A DNA stretch of 64,000 nt from Dactylorhiza incarnata (Eukaryota; Streptophyta; Magnoliopsida; Asparagales; Orchidaceae), in NCBI GenBank assembly GCA_033032865.1, contig JAWHQI010000013.1:186001-250000 (forward strand). Direction: 5' to 3'. Shown here piece by piece: positions 11,920 to 21,516 of the stretch. Positions within the stretch are counted from its first letter, which is position 1. Every line of letters begins with the position of its first letter. A program made the position numbers and the translations under genes. Below the pieces are notes generated by a model that worked only from the letters and a program-made list of their open reading frames with translations, ran no database searches and was not told the DNA's origin.

Positions 11920-12411
11920 ATGACAGTAGAATTGAAATTGGATGTAGAACTAATATTAATAAGGATGAAGGTAGTTGGGATGGACATAATAGGATCAAAT
12001 GGAGGGGTTAGGTGCAGTCTTCAATGCGTGAGGGGGATGAGATGGTCTAAGTTTTTGATAGTGCATAGAGTATATATATTTCAAACTCTAAAAATGCTTG
12101 GGAAAATCTTGTTCAATCTTACAGTAGTCTTTCGATTTGACGCAGCTAGACCGCTTCGTCCCCGACAAAGAGCTCTCCTACAGCCATTCCGCCAGTACAT
12201 ATTCGTACGTCCCCAGAGTGCTCGCCTTAGGTTGACATTGGAGTTTTATTCCATCCTTGTACTAATTGTAGGTAGGAAATTTTTGGGAGATTGGGTTGTC
12301 ATGCATCATGACCCCATTATGGTAATTTTGGGATTGATAGGTGTTATATTGATGATTTTGAAAGAATATCAGATTTTGATTATTCTACTAAACATTTGCA
12401 GAATCTGTTGA
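11920..12411 (+). CDS. Unidentified open frame in CACTA-1
   Basis: A 163-codon frame, the longest in the element. Its middle is basic and GC-richer (RPLRPRQRALLQPF) and its end is hydrophobic (repeated I, L, V). I recognise no domain. Surrounding sequence is AT-rich with stops. It could be a chance frame or a degraded captured gene fragment. I would not treat it as a real gene without transcript evidence. Confidence 0.15.
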   Translation: MTVELKLDVELILIRMKVVGMDIIGSNGGVRCSLQCVRGMRWSKFLIVHRVYIFQTLKMLGKILFNLTVVFRFDAARPLRPRQRALLQPFRQYIFVRPQSARLRLTLEFYSILVLIVGRKFLGDWVVMHHDPIMVILGLIGVILMILKEYQILIILLNICRIC

Positions 12412-13261
12412 CTTTGTGTAATTTGGTCAAGAACATGAACTATTTAAAAAAGCATCATTTATAATTCACGGATCTACAACTCTGGTTCGATTCCTGATGA
12501 CGCAACAAATATCCATTGAGTTTGAAAATACTGAAGCAAAAAGTTGGTAACAGTGGTGATATTCTCTACATTTTGTAGAGCCACTTAAGTGGCCCCAACG
12601 CCAAGGAAATCAATGAAGGGCAAGCTAATCTTCTCCTTTTCGATGTCCGTGTCTTCTACGATAACTTAAATCAATTCCTAAGACATTGATTTTGTTTATT
12701 GATTCAGCTACTATCTTCTGAAGTGAGTGATATTGTTCATACATCATCTGAAGTGATACTTATAATTGTCCCATATTTGAACTATTTTTCATGTTACTTA
12801 TATGCAATGATATGTTGATTCTTATATGACTAATATATAGCTAATTGTATCAGTCTTGCATGACACAAGCAGCTACTTGGAGAAGAACAAAGATCTAATT
12901 TACACAGATGCTGTCCAACTCCTTCAATCATGTAGTAGCAAACTTCTTTAGTCATTTGCAGAGGGGAATAGAGAAGTGCAAGTCTTCTTCTTTCCACGCC
13001 ACTACTTGTTTGTGAAGAAAAAGTGAGATGGTTTCATAAGCCGCATCTCTTTAGACATTAGGCCTTTTGCATATAGCTCTCTTTTTCAATGTATTGACTT
13101 TAATAGAGAGATAAAAGTTCCATTGGTCTGTATAGAAGGGTTTGGGCTATCTCCCACCTTCATTTTTTATTAATAAAATTAAAATAAAAATTCTCCTTGG
13201 AATAAGATTCTTTTAGCAATTTGAACTCTATTATTGTGTATGATATTGTGCATAAATAATA
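12412..13261. other. CACTA-1 interior, no recognisable gene
   Basis: AT-rich sequence with no long frame and no domain I recognise. It ends where the right subterminal repeats begin. Confidence 0.5.
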
Positions 13262-13739
13262 ACTAAATTAATTTGGTCACAAAAAGTATTATTTCAGCAA
13301 CAAATAATGTTTTGAATAATAAATATGTTTAGTGACAAATTTTGTTTGTCACTAAATACATTTAGTGACGGAGATTAGTTGTCACAAAAAATACACATTT
13401 AGTGACCAAAGATATTTTGGCCGCTAAATATATTTAGTGACTACGAATATTTTGGTCACAAAATATATTTAGTGACGGAGAATAATTGTCATTAAAAGTA
13501 TACATTTAGTGACGAAAAAAATCTTCGTTGCTAAAAATAAATAGTGACGGAGATTATGTCGTCACTAAAACTATACACTTAGTGACGAAAATTATTTTGG
13601 TCACTAAATACATTCTGTGACGGTGCTTTTGCAACCACCTTGTGACAGACTAAATTTGGTCACTAAATGTCTTTAGTGACCAACCCGCAATATTTAGTGA
13701 CCAAAAGTTTCGTCACTAAAAGTCAGATTTCTTGTAGTG
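13262..13739. repeat. CACTA-1 right subterminal repeat array
   Basis: Clustered TTTAGTGAC and GTCACTAAA units in both orientations lead up to the inverted terminal repeat. They match the left array in motif and density. Confidence 0.85.
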
Positions 13740-13742
13740 TAG

Positions 13743-14718
13743 AAAGGAATGAGAGGCTCCAGTGTTAAACAGTGCTCTCGTCGGATAATTAAGGATTAGG
13801 ACAAAGCCTAATACAAATAAGTTAAACAAGCAATGCACACGATACTAAGTATAGAAAGCAACAAAATCTTTATAATAACTCATACTTGTCACCACATCGC
13901 TCAGTTTGATGGCCTCCTGTTGGACAAGGTTGTATACTCGGGGCTGAACTGGAGTATGATGGGATGCAGTTGACTCCGTTGCTTTCCCTTTCTTTTCATT
14001 GGACGCTCCCGCCTTTTTGCTGTTGTGACACTCTCGAGCAAAGTTACCCACTTTGCCACAGTTATAACAAGTAACTGGACCTTGCCCAGTAGTGGCTCCC
14101 GACACAGAAGATGAAGCTGGACCAGATTGTCTGGACTTCTTTCTCCACCTTCCTTGCCCCTGATTTTACAGAGTTCGCTACCTTGAACTCCGGCTTCTTC
14201 ACTGCTAATTCCTTATTGCTTTGGACTTGCTTAATATCCTACTCCAAGGAACGGGCCATATTGACTAAAGTCATAAAGCCTTGCGTCATTGGTCCTGATA
14301 GAAGAAATCGCAGATCGTCATGTAGACCCTCATAAAACCTGTTGTTGTTTCACTCCTCATTGGCAAAGGTAGCGCTTACATACCATCCCAACCTGGTGAA
14401 CTCATGCAGATAGTCATCCACCAGACTTTTTCCCTGAGTCAACCATTGGAATTTGTTCTCCATCACAATCCATTCCGTCGAAGGGATATACCAAGCCAAG
14501 AAGAGTTTTGAGAAGTCATCAAATGAGACCTTTGTTAGTCGCATTCCCTCTAACACTGGACTTCTAATTCCTCCCACCAAAACTGCGCCTCTCCATCCAG
14601 AAGAAAGGTGGCTAAGGTAACTTTCTGCTCTTACTCAGTCTCAATAGCTATCAGGGTTCTCCTTACTCTAGAGAGCCAATCTTCAGCCTGAGTTGGGGAT
14701 GCTGTTCCCGCAAACATT
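13743..14718 (-). pseudogene. Chromovirus A: gag (core and zinc knuckle) and protease start
   Basis: At 14350-14718 the minus strand encodes the gypsy capsid core (an AEDWL block at the upstream edge, then FDDFSKLFLAWYIP and FTRLGWYV). At 13845-14105 lies a zinc knuckle CYNCGKVGNFAREC, where the usual His of the CCHC pattern is Asn. The conserved RVYNLVQQEA motif follows. An in-frame TAA near 14635 and a frame change near 14580 break the gene. It continues upstream at 45839-45526 beyond CACTA-2, and downstream at 9404 beyond CACTA-1. Confidence 0.8.
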
Positions 14719-14784
14719 CACTACTAGAAAAGTGATTTTTAGCTACACATTTTTTGCCAGGGTTCAAAAACTGTGACTAATACT
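14719..14784. repeat. CACTA-2 left terminus
   Basis: CACTACTAGAAAAG, then a TTAGCTACAC and GTGACTAATACTAG unit. It continues after the LTR element at 38373 with ATTAGCCACGG, so the subterminal array was cut by element B. Confidence 0.8.
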
Positions 14785-14930
14785 AGTGTTGATAGGGTAC
14801 CCCTAAAGGGGTTCGAGTTGAGTCGGGCCGAGTGTTTCTCATCGCGGACATGCCTAAACCCGGAGAGATGCACAAGTATTTACAGCCAGTCTTAACACCG
14901 CTGCTAAGTACTTTCGCGTTAACGCTCCTG

Positions 14931-15960
14931 CCTGTTCCGTGGGGAGCGCTCCCGCTCTGTCCTATTCTGCGGCGAGCGCTCCCGCTCTTGCCTGTTCCGC
15001 AGGGAGTGCTACCGCTCTCGCTTATTCCGCGGTGAGTGCTCCTGCTCTCGCCTATTCCGCGGCGAGCGATCTCGCATGTTCCGTGGCGAGCCCTCTCGCT
15101 CTCGCCTATTCCACAGCGAGCGCTCCCACTCTCGCCTGTTCCGCGGTGAGCGCTCCCGCTCTCGCCTGTTCCACGACGAGCGCTCCCGCACTCACCTGAT
15201 CCGTGGTGAGCGCTCCCGCTCTCTCCTGTTCAGCGGGGAGCGCTCTTGCTCTCGCCTGTTCGGTGAAGAGCGCTCCCGCTCTCACCTGTTCTGCGGTGAG
15301 TGCTCTCGCTCTCGCCTATTCTACGGCTAGCGCTCTTGCTCTCTCCTGTTCTGCGACGAGCGCTCCCGCTCTCGCCTGTTCCACGGGGAGCGCTCCCGCT
15401 CTCGCCTATTCCATAGGGAGCGCTCCCGCTCTCCCCTATTCCACAGGGAGCGCTCCCACTCTCGCCTGTTCCGCGGCGAGTGCTCCCTCTCTCGCCTATT
15501 CCACGATGAGCGCTCCCGCACTCTCTTGTTAAGCGGCGAGATCTCCTTCTCTCGCCTTTTCTGTGGTGAGCGCTCCCGCTCTCGCCTGTTCAGCGGGGAG
15601 CGCTCCCGCTCTCGCCTGTTCTGCGAAGAGCGCTCCAGCTCTCCCCTATTCTACGACGAGTGCTCTCGCTCTCGCCTGTTCCGCGGCGAGCCCTCCCGCT
15701 CTCGCCTGTTCCACGACGAGCCCTCCCGCTCTCGCCTTTTCCACATATAGCGTTCCCGCTCTCTCCTGTTCCGCGGCGTGCGCTCCCTCTCTCGCCTATT
15801 CCAAGGCGAGCGTTCCTTCTCTTGCCTGTTCTACGGCGAGCGCTCCTGCTCTTGCCTGTTCTGCGGGGAGCGCTCTCACTCTTGCCTATTTCATGGGCAG
15901 CACTCCTGCTCTCGCCTGTTTTATGGGAAGTGCTCCTCTTCATCCCTTATCTATTGGGCG
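14931..15960. repeat. 30-bp minisatellite in U3 of the element B 5' LTR
   Basis: About 34 imperfect copies of a 30-bp unit of the form GAGCGCTCCCGCTCTCGCC followed by TGTTCCGCGGC. Because 30 is a multiple of three and the unit lacks stops, several frames on both strands stay open for hundreds of bases. This gives apparent proteins of ten-residue repeats; I regard those frames as by-products. Confidence 0.9.
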
Positions 15961-16167
15961 CGCTGCCATCATCCATCACTGGCGGTAATCGCCAGCCACC
16001 AGCACAACCAGGAAGGCTGCCCAAGCTGCCTGAGCTGCCCAGCGTGACCACGGCGCAAGCTCATCATAATCTCAAAGTTGATGATCCGCGTGCTCCAAAT
16101 CAAGCATTCTCATTTGCACGTCCAGGAGTCAGCATGACGCAGTTACCAAAACGCCCTCCTCAAAAAC

Positions 16168-16174
16168 TATAAAA
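16168..16174 (+). promoter_or_regulatory. TATA box of element B 5' LTR
   Basis: TATAAAA followed by a short G run and then the probable R region (CAGACCTCCATTTGAGAGG). It is conserved in the 3' LTR at 37511-37517. It lies about 200 bases downstream of the 30-bp array. Confidence 0.65.
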
Positions 16175-16424
16175 TGGGGGGTCAGACCTCCATTTGAGAG
16201 GACTTTTGGTTGGCATTGGGATAAGAAGGAGCCCTTGAGAATTCTAGGGAGGTCTCTTGGAAGATCTTCATCAACCTTCAAGCTCCTACTTCAAGATTTC
16301 CATCGGCATCCCAGCCCCCGTTCAAGGACTTTGGGAGGATCACAGTAGGGCTCCTAACTCTATAGTGCGGACACCACTGACGTCATTGATCTAGTCTACT
16401 CTGTAGTGCTCCACCCAAGTTCGC

Positions 16425-16790
16425 TCTGCCGCACTCCGCTCTAGGCCGCTCCCCAGCGCTCCACTCTAGGCCACTCCCCAGCGCTCTGCTCTAGGCCGCT
16501 CAGCAGCGTTCTGCTCCAGGCTGCTTTGCTCCAGGCCGCTCTGTAGCGCACCACTCCAGGCCGCTCTGCAGCACTCCTCCCTAGGCCGCTCCGCAGTGAT
16601 CTGCTCCAGGCCGCTCCACAGCGCTCCGCTCTAGGCCACTCTAGGCCGCTCTAGTCTGCTCCGTAGCGATCCACTCTATGCCGCTCCGCTCCAGGCTACT
16701 CTGCAGCGCTCTGCTCCATACTGCTCCGCAGTGCTTCGCTCCAGGCCGCTCCGCAGCACTTTGCTCAGGGCTGCTCTGTCGAGTCCCACG
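16425..16790. repeat. 25-bp minisatellite in U5 of the element B 5' LTR
   Basis: Tandem units of the form TAGGCCGCTCCGCAGCGCTC plus CGCTC, 25 bp long, with some shortened units. The same array occurs in the 3' LTR at about 37750-38045. Confidence 0.85.
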
Positions 16791-17096
16791 TTTAAAGTTG
16801 TCTCTGAGCACGCTACACCACCCTCGGCTCCTGAGGACTTGGAGGACTTAGCAAAATATCTATAATAAGCGGTCGCATGTCACCCTCGAAAAATAACTCT
16901 ATGTAACTCACAACACTAGTGGATCATTCAGAACTGAGCTAGGCCCCGTGGGTTTTTTCCCTTTCCGGGTTTTCCATGTAAAAATCTCGTTGTCTACTGT
17001 TGGTTCTCTCTTTTGACTGTTTGCGCGTTCGACTCTCTCTCGAGCTAAGGCGATTCAGCTCCACCGGTCTAGGAAAGCATTGAATGACCCGCAATA

Positions 17097-17118
17097 GTTT
17101 GTCGCCTTCTGTGGGAAC
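17097..17118 (+). other. Probable primer-binding region of element B
   Basis: Just inside the 5' LTR, GTCGCCTTCTGTGGGAA resembles the TGGCGCC-CTGTGGGAA-type binding sites of Tat-like gypsy elements, with substitutions. The priming tRNA is not certain from this copy. Confidence 0.45.
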
Positions 17119-17182
17119 AATGTTCCAAATTCTCTGAAGATTCTTGGAAGATAGTGCTAATCATTAGTACTCTTGACCAACA

Positions 17183-18390
17183 GTGATGACCAGAAGAACT
17201 TCCTGCACTGCCAGTGGAGCAGCTCCTGAGATGCATGTTGAACACGCTCCTGGCAACTCGCTCGGCTTTGGCATGCCATCACTCAAAGGATTCGGTGTGG
17301 TGGTGGCAGCTGTTGTTGAGGAACGCATGCTCATGATAGAAGAGCGGCAAGCCGAGATGCTTGATTTACTGAGGAACCTCGGTGCCACCAGTGCCCCCCA
17401 AATTCCTTTGCCTCCGACAGTCCCCGGTCAGGTTTGACCTGAAAACATCGCTCATGTGGAAGCCAATGTTGAGGATGAATTTTCCAATGCTGATAGTTCT
17501 TCCCACCCAGTGCAACCCAAGGGTATCTAGAGGGAAGGCAGCATGACCCACTAGTAGGGGAGGCCGACAAAGAATATGCAAATGTAAGAATCACCCAGGA
17601 AGGGGTGCATGTGCTAATCAAGGAGTACGGTGTCGGAATGCGATGAGTTGTAGTTGCATGACGACCCATTCAACAGGGATCTCCGTTGACTCCACGGGTG
17701 CTAGCACACCCCGTCCTGCACGGTATCAAATTACCGAGCATTGATTCATACGACGGAACAGACGATTCACTGGAGCACGTCAACCATTTCGCCACCATCA
17801 TGAGGATATATAATGCCTCTGACCAGCTTTTGAGCAAAGTGTTCCCGACAACACTAAAAGGACAAGCTCGCACCTGGTTCCACTCTCTGAGTGAAGGAGA
17901 GAAAGAAAACTTTGTAGAGTTATCTCTACTGTTCATCGAACAGTTCATCTCAGACCGCCGGGTTATTCAGAATCCTTCTCACCTATCAAGAATCCTCCAG
18001 AAGGAGGGCGAAAATCTCAAGGATTTCTTCAGCCGCTTTACTACTGAGGCACGACAGATTCCATGGGTCGATCCCGAGCTTCTACTCAGCCTTAATGAGG
18101 GAGACTATGCCTAGCTATCTCGACCTCGTACACTGGTTTGAAGCTTAGATTGTAGTGGACGAAGCAATCGAAGCGCATTGCCAACAATTCGAAGGAAACT
18201 CGAAAAGGAAAAGGGATCAGGAGTCACTGCTAGATCTCGGGTGAAACAACAAAAATTGTGAAAACCTCCGCTAAGACCGGAGAACTCGACAACATCAGGA
18301 CTACACTCCCTTAAGCACCACCGGAACCGACGTGCTCCTTGCTATCCTCGATAGCGAAGAGCTTCATAAGCTTGAGCCGCATGCTCCAAG
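17183..18390 (+). pseudogene. Element B: Tat/Ogre-like gag, degraded
   Basis: The first frame (17183-17437) is an N-terminal gag region without a known motif. The second (17686-18114) holds the capsid core: SYDGTDDSLEHV, FPTTLKGQARTWFHSL, a FVELSLLFIEQF block and EGENLKDFFSRF. A later stretch (about 18296-18370) has the YTPLS and VLLAILDSEEL pattern found downstream in Tat-type gags. Stops and frame changes at about 17437-17685 and 18114 break it. The gene ends abruptly in a 46-bp minisatellite at about 18395, where a zinc knuckle and pol would be expected. Gag normally forms the particle around the element RNA. Confidence 0.75.
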
Positions 18391-18394
18391 TAGG

Positions 18395-18860
18395 GGAAAC
18401 CAGTCGCAGCAGGGCACCTCGCCCTTACGCTGCAAAGCATCATAATCCCGCATGGTACGACACCTCACTCCCACGCTGCAGAGTATCACGCTCCCGCGTT
18501 GCAGGGCACCTCGCTCCCATGCTGCAGAGCATCACGCTCCCGCGTTGCAGGGCACCTTGCTCCCACGCTGCAGAGCATTTAGATCACGCGTTGCAGGGCA
18601 CCTCGCTCCTATGTTGCAGAGCATCACGCTCCTACGTTGCAGGGAACCTCGCTCCCATGCTGCAGAGCATCACGCTCCCACATTGCAGGGCACCTCTCTC
18701 CCATACTGCAGAGCATCTAGCTCCCCTTTGCAGGGCACCTCGCTCCCACGCTACAGAGCAACACGCTCCCGCATCGCGGGGCACCTCGCTCCTACGTTGT
18801 AGAGCATCTAGCTCTCGCATAACAGGACGGCCTCCCTCTCACGCTGCCTTACATCAGGCT
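18395..18860. repeat. 46-bp minisatellite (two 23-bp halves)
   Basis: GCAGGGCACC recurs at 18501, 18547 and 18593, giving a 46-bp period. Each unit is two related 23-bp halves (CTGCAGAGCATCACGCTCCC and TTGCAGGGCACCTCGCTCCC types). It replaces the expected 3' part of gag. Confidence 0.85.
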
Positions 18861-19670
18861 CCTATACTACATCTTCATCAAAGTGCAGGCCACAAGTCCT
18901 CCTATGGATACCAGTTAGGACGAACATCAGTTCTCTTGCGTCATTTAATAAAAATGCACTCTGAGCCCACTAGCACGGTCAGGGCAAAGGGGCAAGCATC
19001 CCTCTGAATGACGCTCAAACATACGCCCCAAGGTTTAAAAAATAAATATTTGATGTCGCAAATAAAATATTGGAGCGCGTACTCGGCCTCCCTCCACATT
19101 GGAGTGTGGCCCGGGGCTTGTCACCCCCTCTTCGGGGAATCGCACCTCCCCATGGATGCACGCCATCTTGTGTTCTCCTAGCAAACCTCCAAGTAGTAGG
19201 GCGACAACCTCCAATAAGATGGTGGCCAGCCCTCCACATCGCGAGTGAGCCCGCTCTATCCGGCCGCTGAGTGCATGCTCCCTTCACGGCCAGGCAGGAA
19301 CCATGTTCCCTCATCAAATCTACATATGAAAAGGAAAAAGCATCGATAAGGTGGTGAATAGCCCTCCGAGCCGCAAGCAAGCCTCTTGGCGTTCCTAAGG
19401 ATAATTTTTAAAATTAATTTTTGCGCCCCCCGCGCCGTTGCCTCCAAAAATTTGAGGGCAGGCAGACTATGCGCTCTCGCAAGGAGGTGCAGTAAGGCAC
19501 CACATCATACCCCCGCTCCAATTGGAGCGCAAGATCCCCTCGCTCCTAGCGCGACGGTCGTACTGCGCTGGCCGCGAACTGCAGGCCGTGCGCGGCTGGC
19601 CACCCAGCAGAGTGCACACATAGCACACTGCAGGCCACACAGCCCAAGTTGCCCGCGCACGACAGGCCGC
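18861..19670. other. GC-rich interior of element B, no recognisable gene
   Basis: GC-rich sequence with no domain I recognise. The last 100 bases (CAGGCCACACAGCCC and similar) belong to the same GC-rich repeat context that resumes at 35187, after element C. The bases GCCGC at 19666-19670 are the left target copy of element C. Confidence 0.5.
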
Positions 19671-19978
19671 TGATGAGTCCCATTTCTATACACTTTTATG
19701 GACTCATCTGGGCTAGTTTTCACTCTTTAGCACATCGTTTTTGAGCTATCATTGCTTATATTTCTCTTATGCTCATTTACGCGCACTTACATGCGCTGTG
19801 CTCTTTTTAGGACCGTTTTGGTGTGCATTTGCGCTCCTTGATGTTGGGGGTAAGCACATGGTGCTCCCCGACCCTTTTTCTGTGTTTGATTGTTGTTGGA
19901 GGAGTACTCCCAGCTTTATTGATGATCTTGCAGGTGGTTGGATCACCCTATTGTACCCCAGAAATCATGTTTATTTGT

Positions 19979-20285
19979 ATCGCACGGTCGTGCGTTATCC
20001 TTGACGCACGGACGGCTGCGGTCGTGCGCCTTCTTCTGGGTAGAAAATGGTGATCTGACTTTGGTCGTGCATTTTTACGCACGGGCGGCTGCCCGTGCGC
20101 GAAGGAAACGCACGATCGCCTGTTTCGACTATTTTTTTAGCCAATCTGAATTTGTTCGTGCGTTTTGACGCACGGGCGGATTCGCCCGTGCGTGAGTAAA
20201 ACGCACGGGCGATGTTGCTTCTTCCACAAGGCACTGCTCTTTCTTTAATAACACACAGCTAACGCACGACCGTGTGTTCGATCGT
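19979..20285. repeat. CpG-rich palindrome cluster upstream of the element C promoter
   Basis: Multiple hairpin-forming units, for example CGCACGGGCGG paired with CCGCCCGTGCG-like arms, CGCACGACCGTGCG and GCACGGTCGTGCG. The cluster ends about 25 bases before the TATTTAAAG box. It is repeated in the 3' LTR (33877-34200) and, inverted, in both LTRs of element D. Confidence 0.85.
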
Positions 20286-20311
20286 GCGTGACTTAAATTC
20301 CACCGTTTTAG

Positions 20312-20320
20312 TATTTAAAG
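20312..20320 (+). promoter_or_regulatory. TATA-like box of element C 5' LTR
   Basis: TATTTAAAG followed by CAGGA. The same word occurs in the 3' LTR (34222-34230), in element D (minus strand, 25342-25350 and 31038-31046) and in element E (47174-47182), always just downstream of a palindrome cluster. Confidence 0.6.
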
Positions 20321-21277
20321 CAGGAAATCTGCTGCTGTATGGGAGAGATCTCGGGAAAAGAAAGGAGGAACCCGCCATTTTCAACACAAGTTCGCCCCCT
20401 CCATCATCTTCCACCACCAGGAGGTGCTACGGGGCTAATCTTCATGCCTATCTAGAGCCCGGAGATCACCTCGGCCATCTCCATCATCCACAAGCTTCAA
20501 AAGGAAGGATCTCCGCCTAGATCTCTGGATCATGCTTGGGAGTCAGGTATTGAAGCCGAGCGAATCGTGACATGAAGAAGACGGGTCCATTGGGAGGTAG
20601 TGACAGCTCTTCTCTACCCCGGATGTAGTTGCAGACCGAGCTTGGACGCGGATTGACAACCCAGTGATTCCAACCGTGAATCTCAACGAGCCTTCAGATT
20701 CGGTCGAACTCTTACTCTCTTTCAAACTTGTAATGATATTATAGGCTAGATTCTTGTATTTTTGGATGATATGCACAGTAATATTTAATAGCAATGTTTA
20801 TTTCATATTTCTATGAAACCATTTGGTTATTGTGTATTTGAGGTGCGCCACCAAATCCACTCCACCCTCCACTTCATTCCGCTAGCCTACTCGCGCATTC
20901 CGCAAGCCTACTCTTCGACTCGCCAAGCCAAGAGGTGCTAACGGCCCCCTTTCCACGGTTACACCCACCTCATCAGCTTGCTTACTCATCCATCCTCCAA
21001 GCGAAGCAGTGGATATCAGCCTGCATAGTTTCCATTCGCCCGGCGAAGCAGCGCATAGCGGCCTGCATAGGAATAGTTTAGTTCGTTTCTTTTATTTTCC
21101 ACAATCCAATCCTAGCCTTCCGCAATCCATCCGACCTAAAGGACTTCAATATCAAGTCCTTCCTCAAAAGTAAACTCCACCTTACTGTGTTCCTTCGAGA
21201 TTCGATACTCGGGGATTCACTTCTTGTTTTATATTACTTGAACGACCGGTGCACTTGCCGTAATCGCATCAAGTTTT

Positions 21278-21295
21278 TGGCGTCGTTGCCGGGGA
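21278..21295 (+). other. Primer-binding site of element C
   Basis: TGGCGTCGTTGCCGGGGA lies seven bases inside the LTR end. It is complementary, with one mismatch, to the 3' end of plant tRNA-Asp (GTC), the usual Athila primer. Confidence 0.8.
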
Positions 21296-21516
21296 ACACA
21301 GACGTGTGAGTTGCTGTAGAGGGAGATAAGAGATAGAAACCATTTTCCCCTTGTTTATACCATTTTTTGTATTTTTATATATAAGTAGCATCTTTGAATT
21401 TCTTTGTTTCTAATCTTTATTTGCAATTTTTCAAAAGCAGGTTTTCAATTTTATTGTTTGTGTTTAGTCAATTCTTGCTTAGAATATTTCTGTTTGGTGA
21501 AATCTTCCTTTGCACC

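Larger units (their letters stand above)
9405..13739. mobile_element. CACTA-1, a non-autonomous CACTA (En/Spm-type) transposon, 4.3 kb
   Basis: The ends are CACTACAAGAAA at 9405 and its inverted copy TTTCTTGTAGTG at 13728-13739. The terminal inverted repeats continue for about 30 bp with a few mismatches. The 3-bp target duplication is TAG at 9402-9404 and 13740-13742. Removing the element with one TAG restores an uninterrupted protease frame in the host chromovirus A. Both ends hold dense subterminal repeats of the AGTGACGAAA type. No transposase frame is recognisable, so it depends on an autonomous relative. It is younger than element A. Confidence 0.92.
14790..17096 (+). repeat. 5' LTR of element B
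   Basis: 2,307 bp, starting TGATAGGGTACCCC. U3 holds a 30-bp minisatellite (14931-15960) and a TATA box at 16168-16174. R-U5 holds a 25-bp minisatellite (16425-16790) and ends GAATGACCCGCAATA. It is shorter than the 3' copy because the 30-bp array has fewer units. Confidence 0.9.
19671..21271 (+). repeat. 5' LTR of element C
   Basis: 1,601 bp. It begins with a hairpin (GATGAGTCC paired with GGACTCATC about 25 bases on). It carries a palindrome cluster at 19979-20285 and a TATTTAAAG box at 20312-20320, and ends CGCATCA before the primer-binding site. Confidence 0.9.

Noticed and set aside
14939..15988. Long open frames with SAPALACS- or ERSRSRLF-type repeats as protein genes
   Set aside because: They follow from a stop-free 30-bp repeat and are open in several frames and on both strands. 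They lie in LTR U3, upstream of the promoter.
18339..19007. 222-codon frame as a protein
   Set aside because: It is the 46-bp minisatellite read through; only the first few codons belong to a gag in another frame.
19670..19710. Hammerhead ribozyme: CTGATGAGTCC at the element C LTR start resembles the catalytic core
   Set aside because: The second core strand (GGAC followed by GAAAC) is missing; GGACTCATC simply completes a hairpin, and the leading C belongs to the flank.
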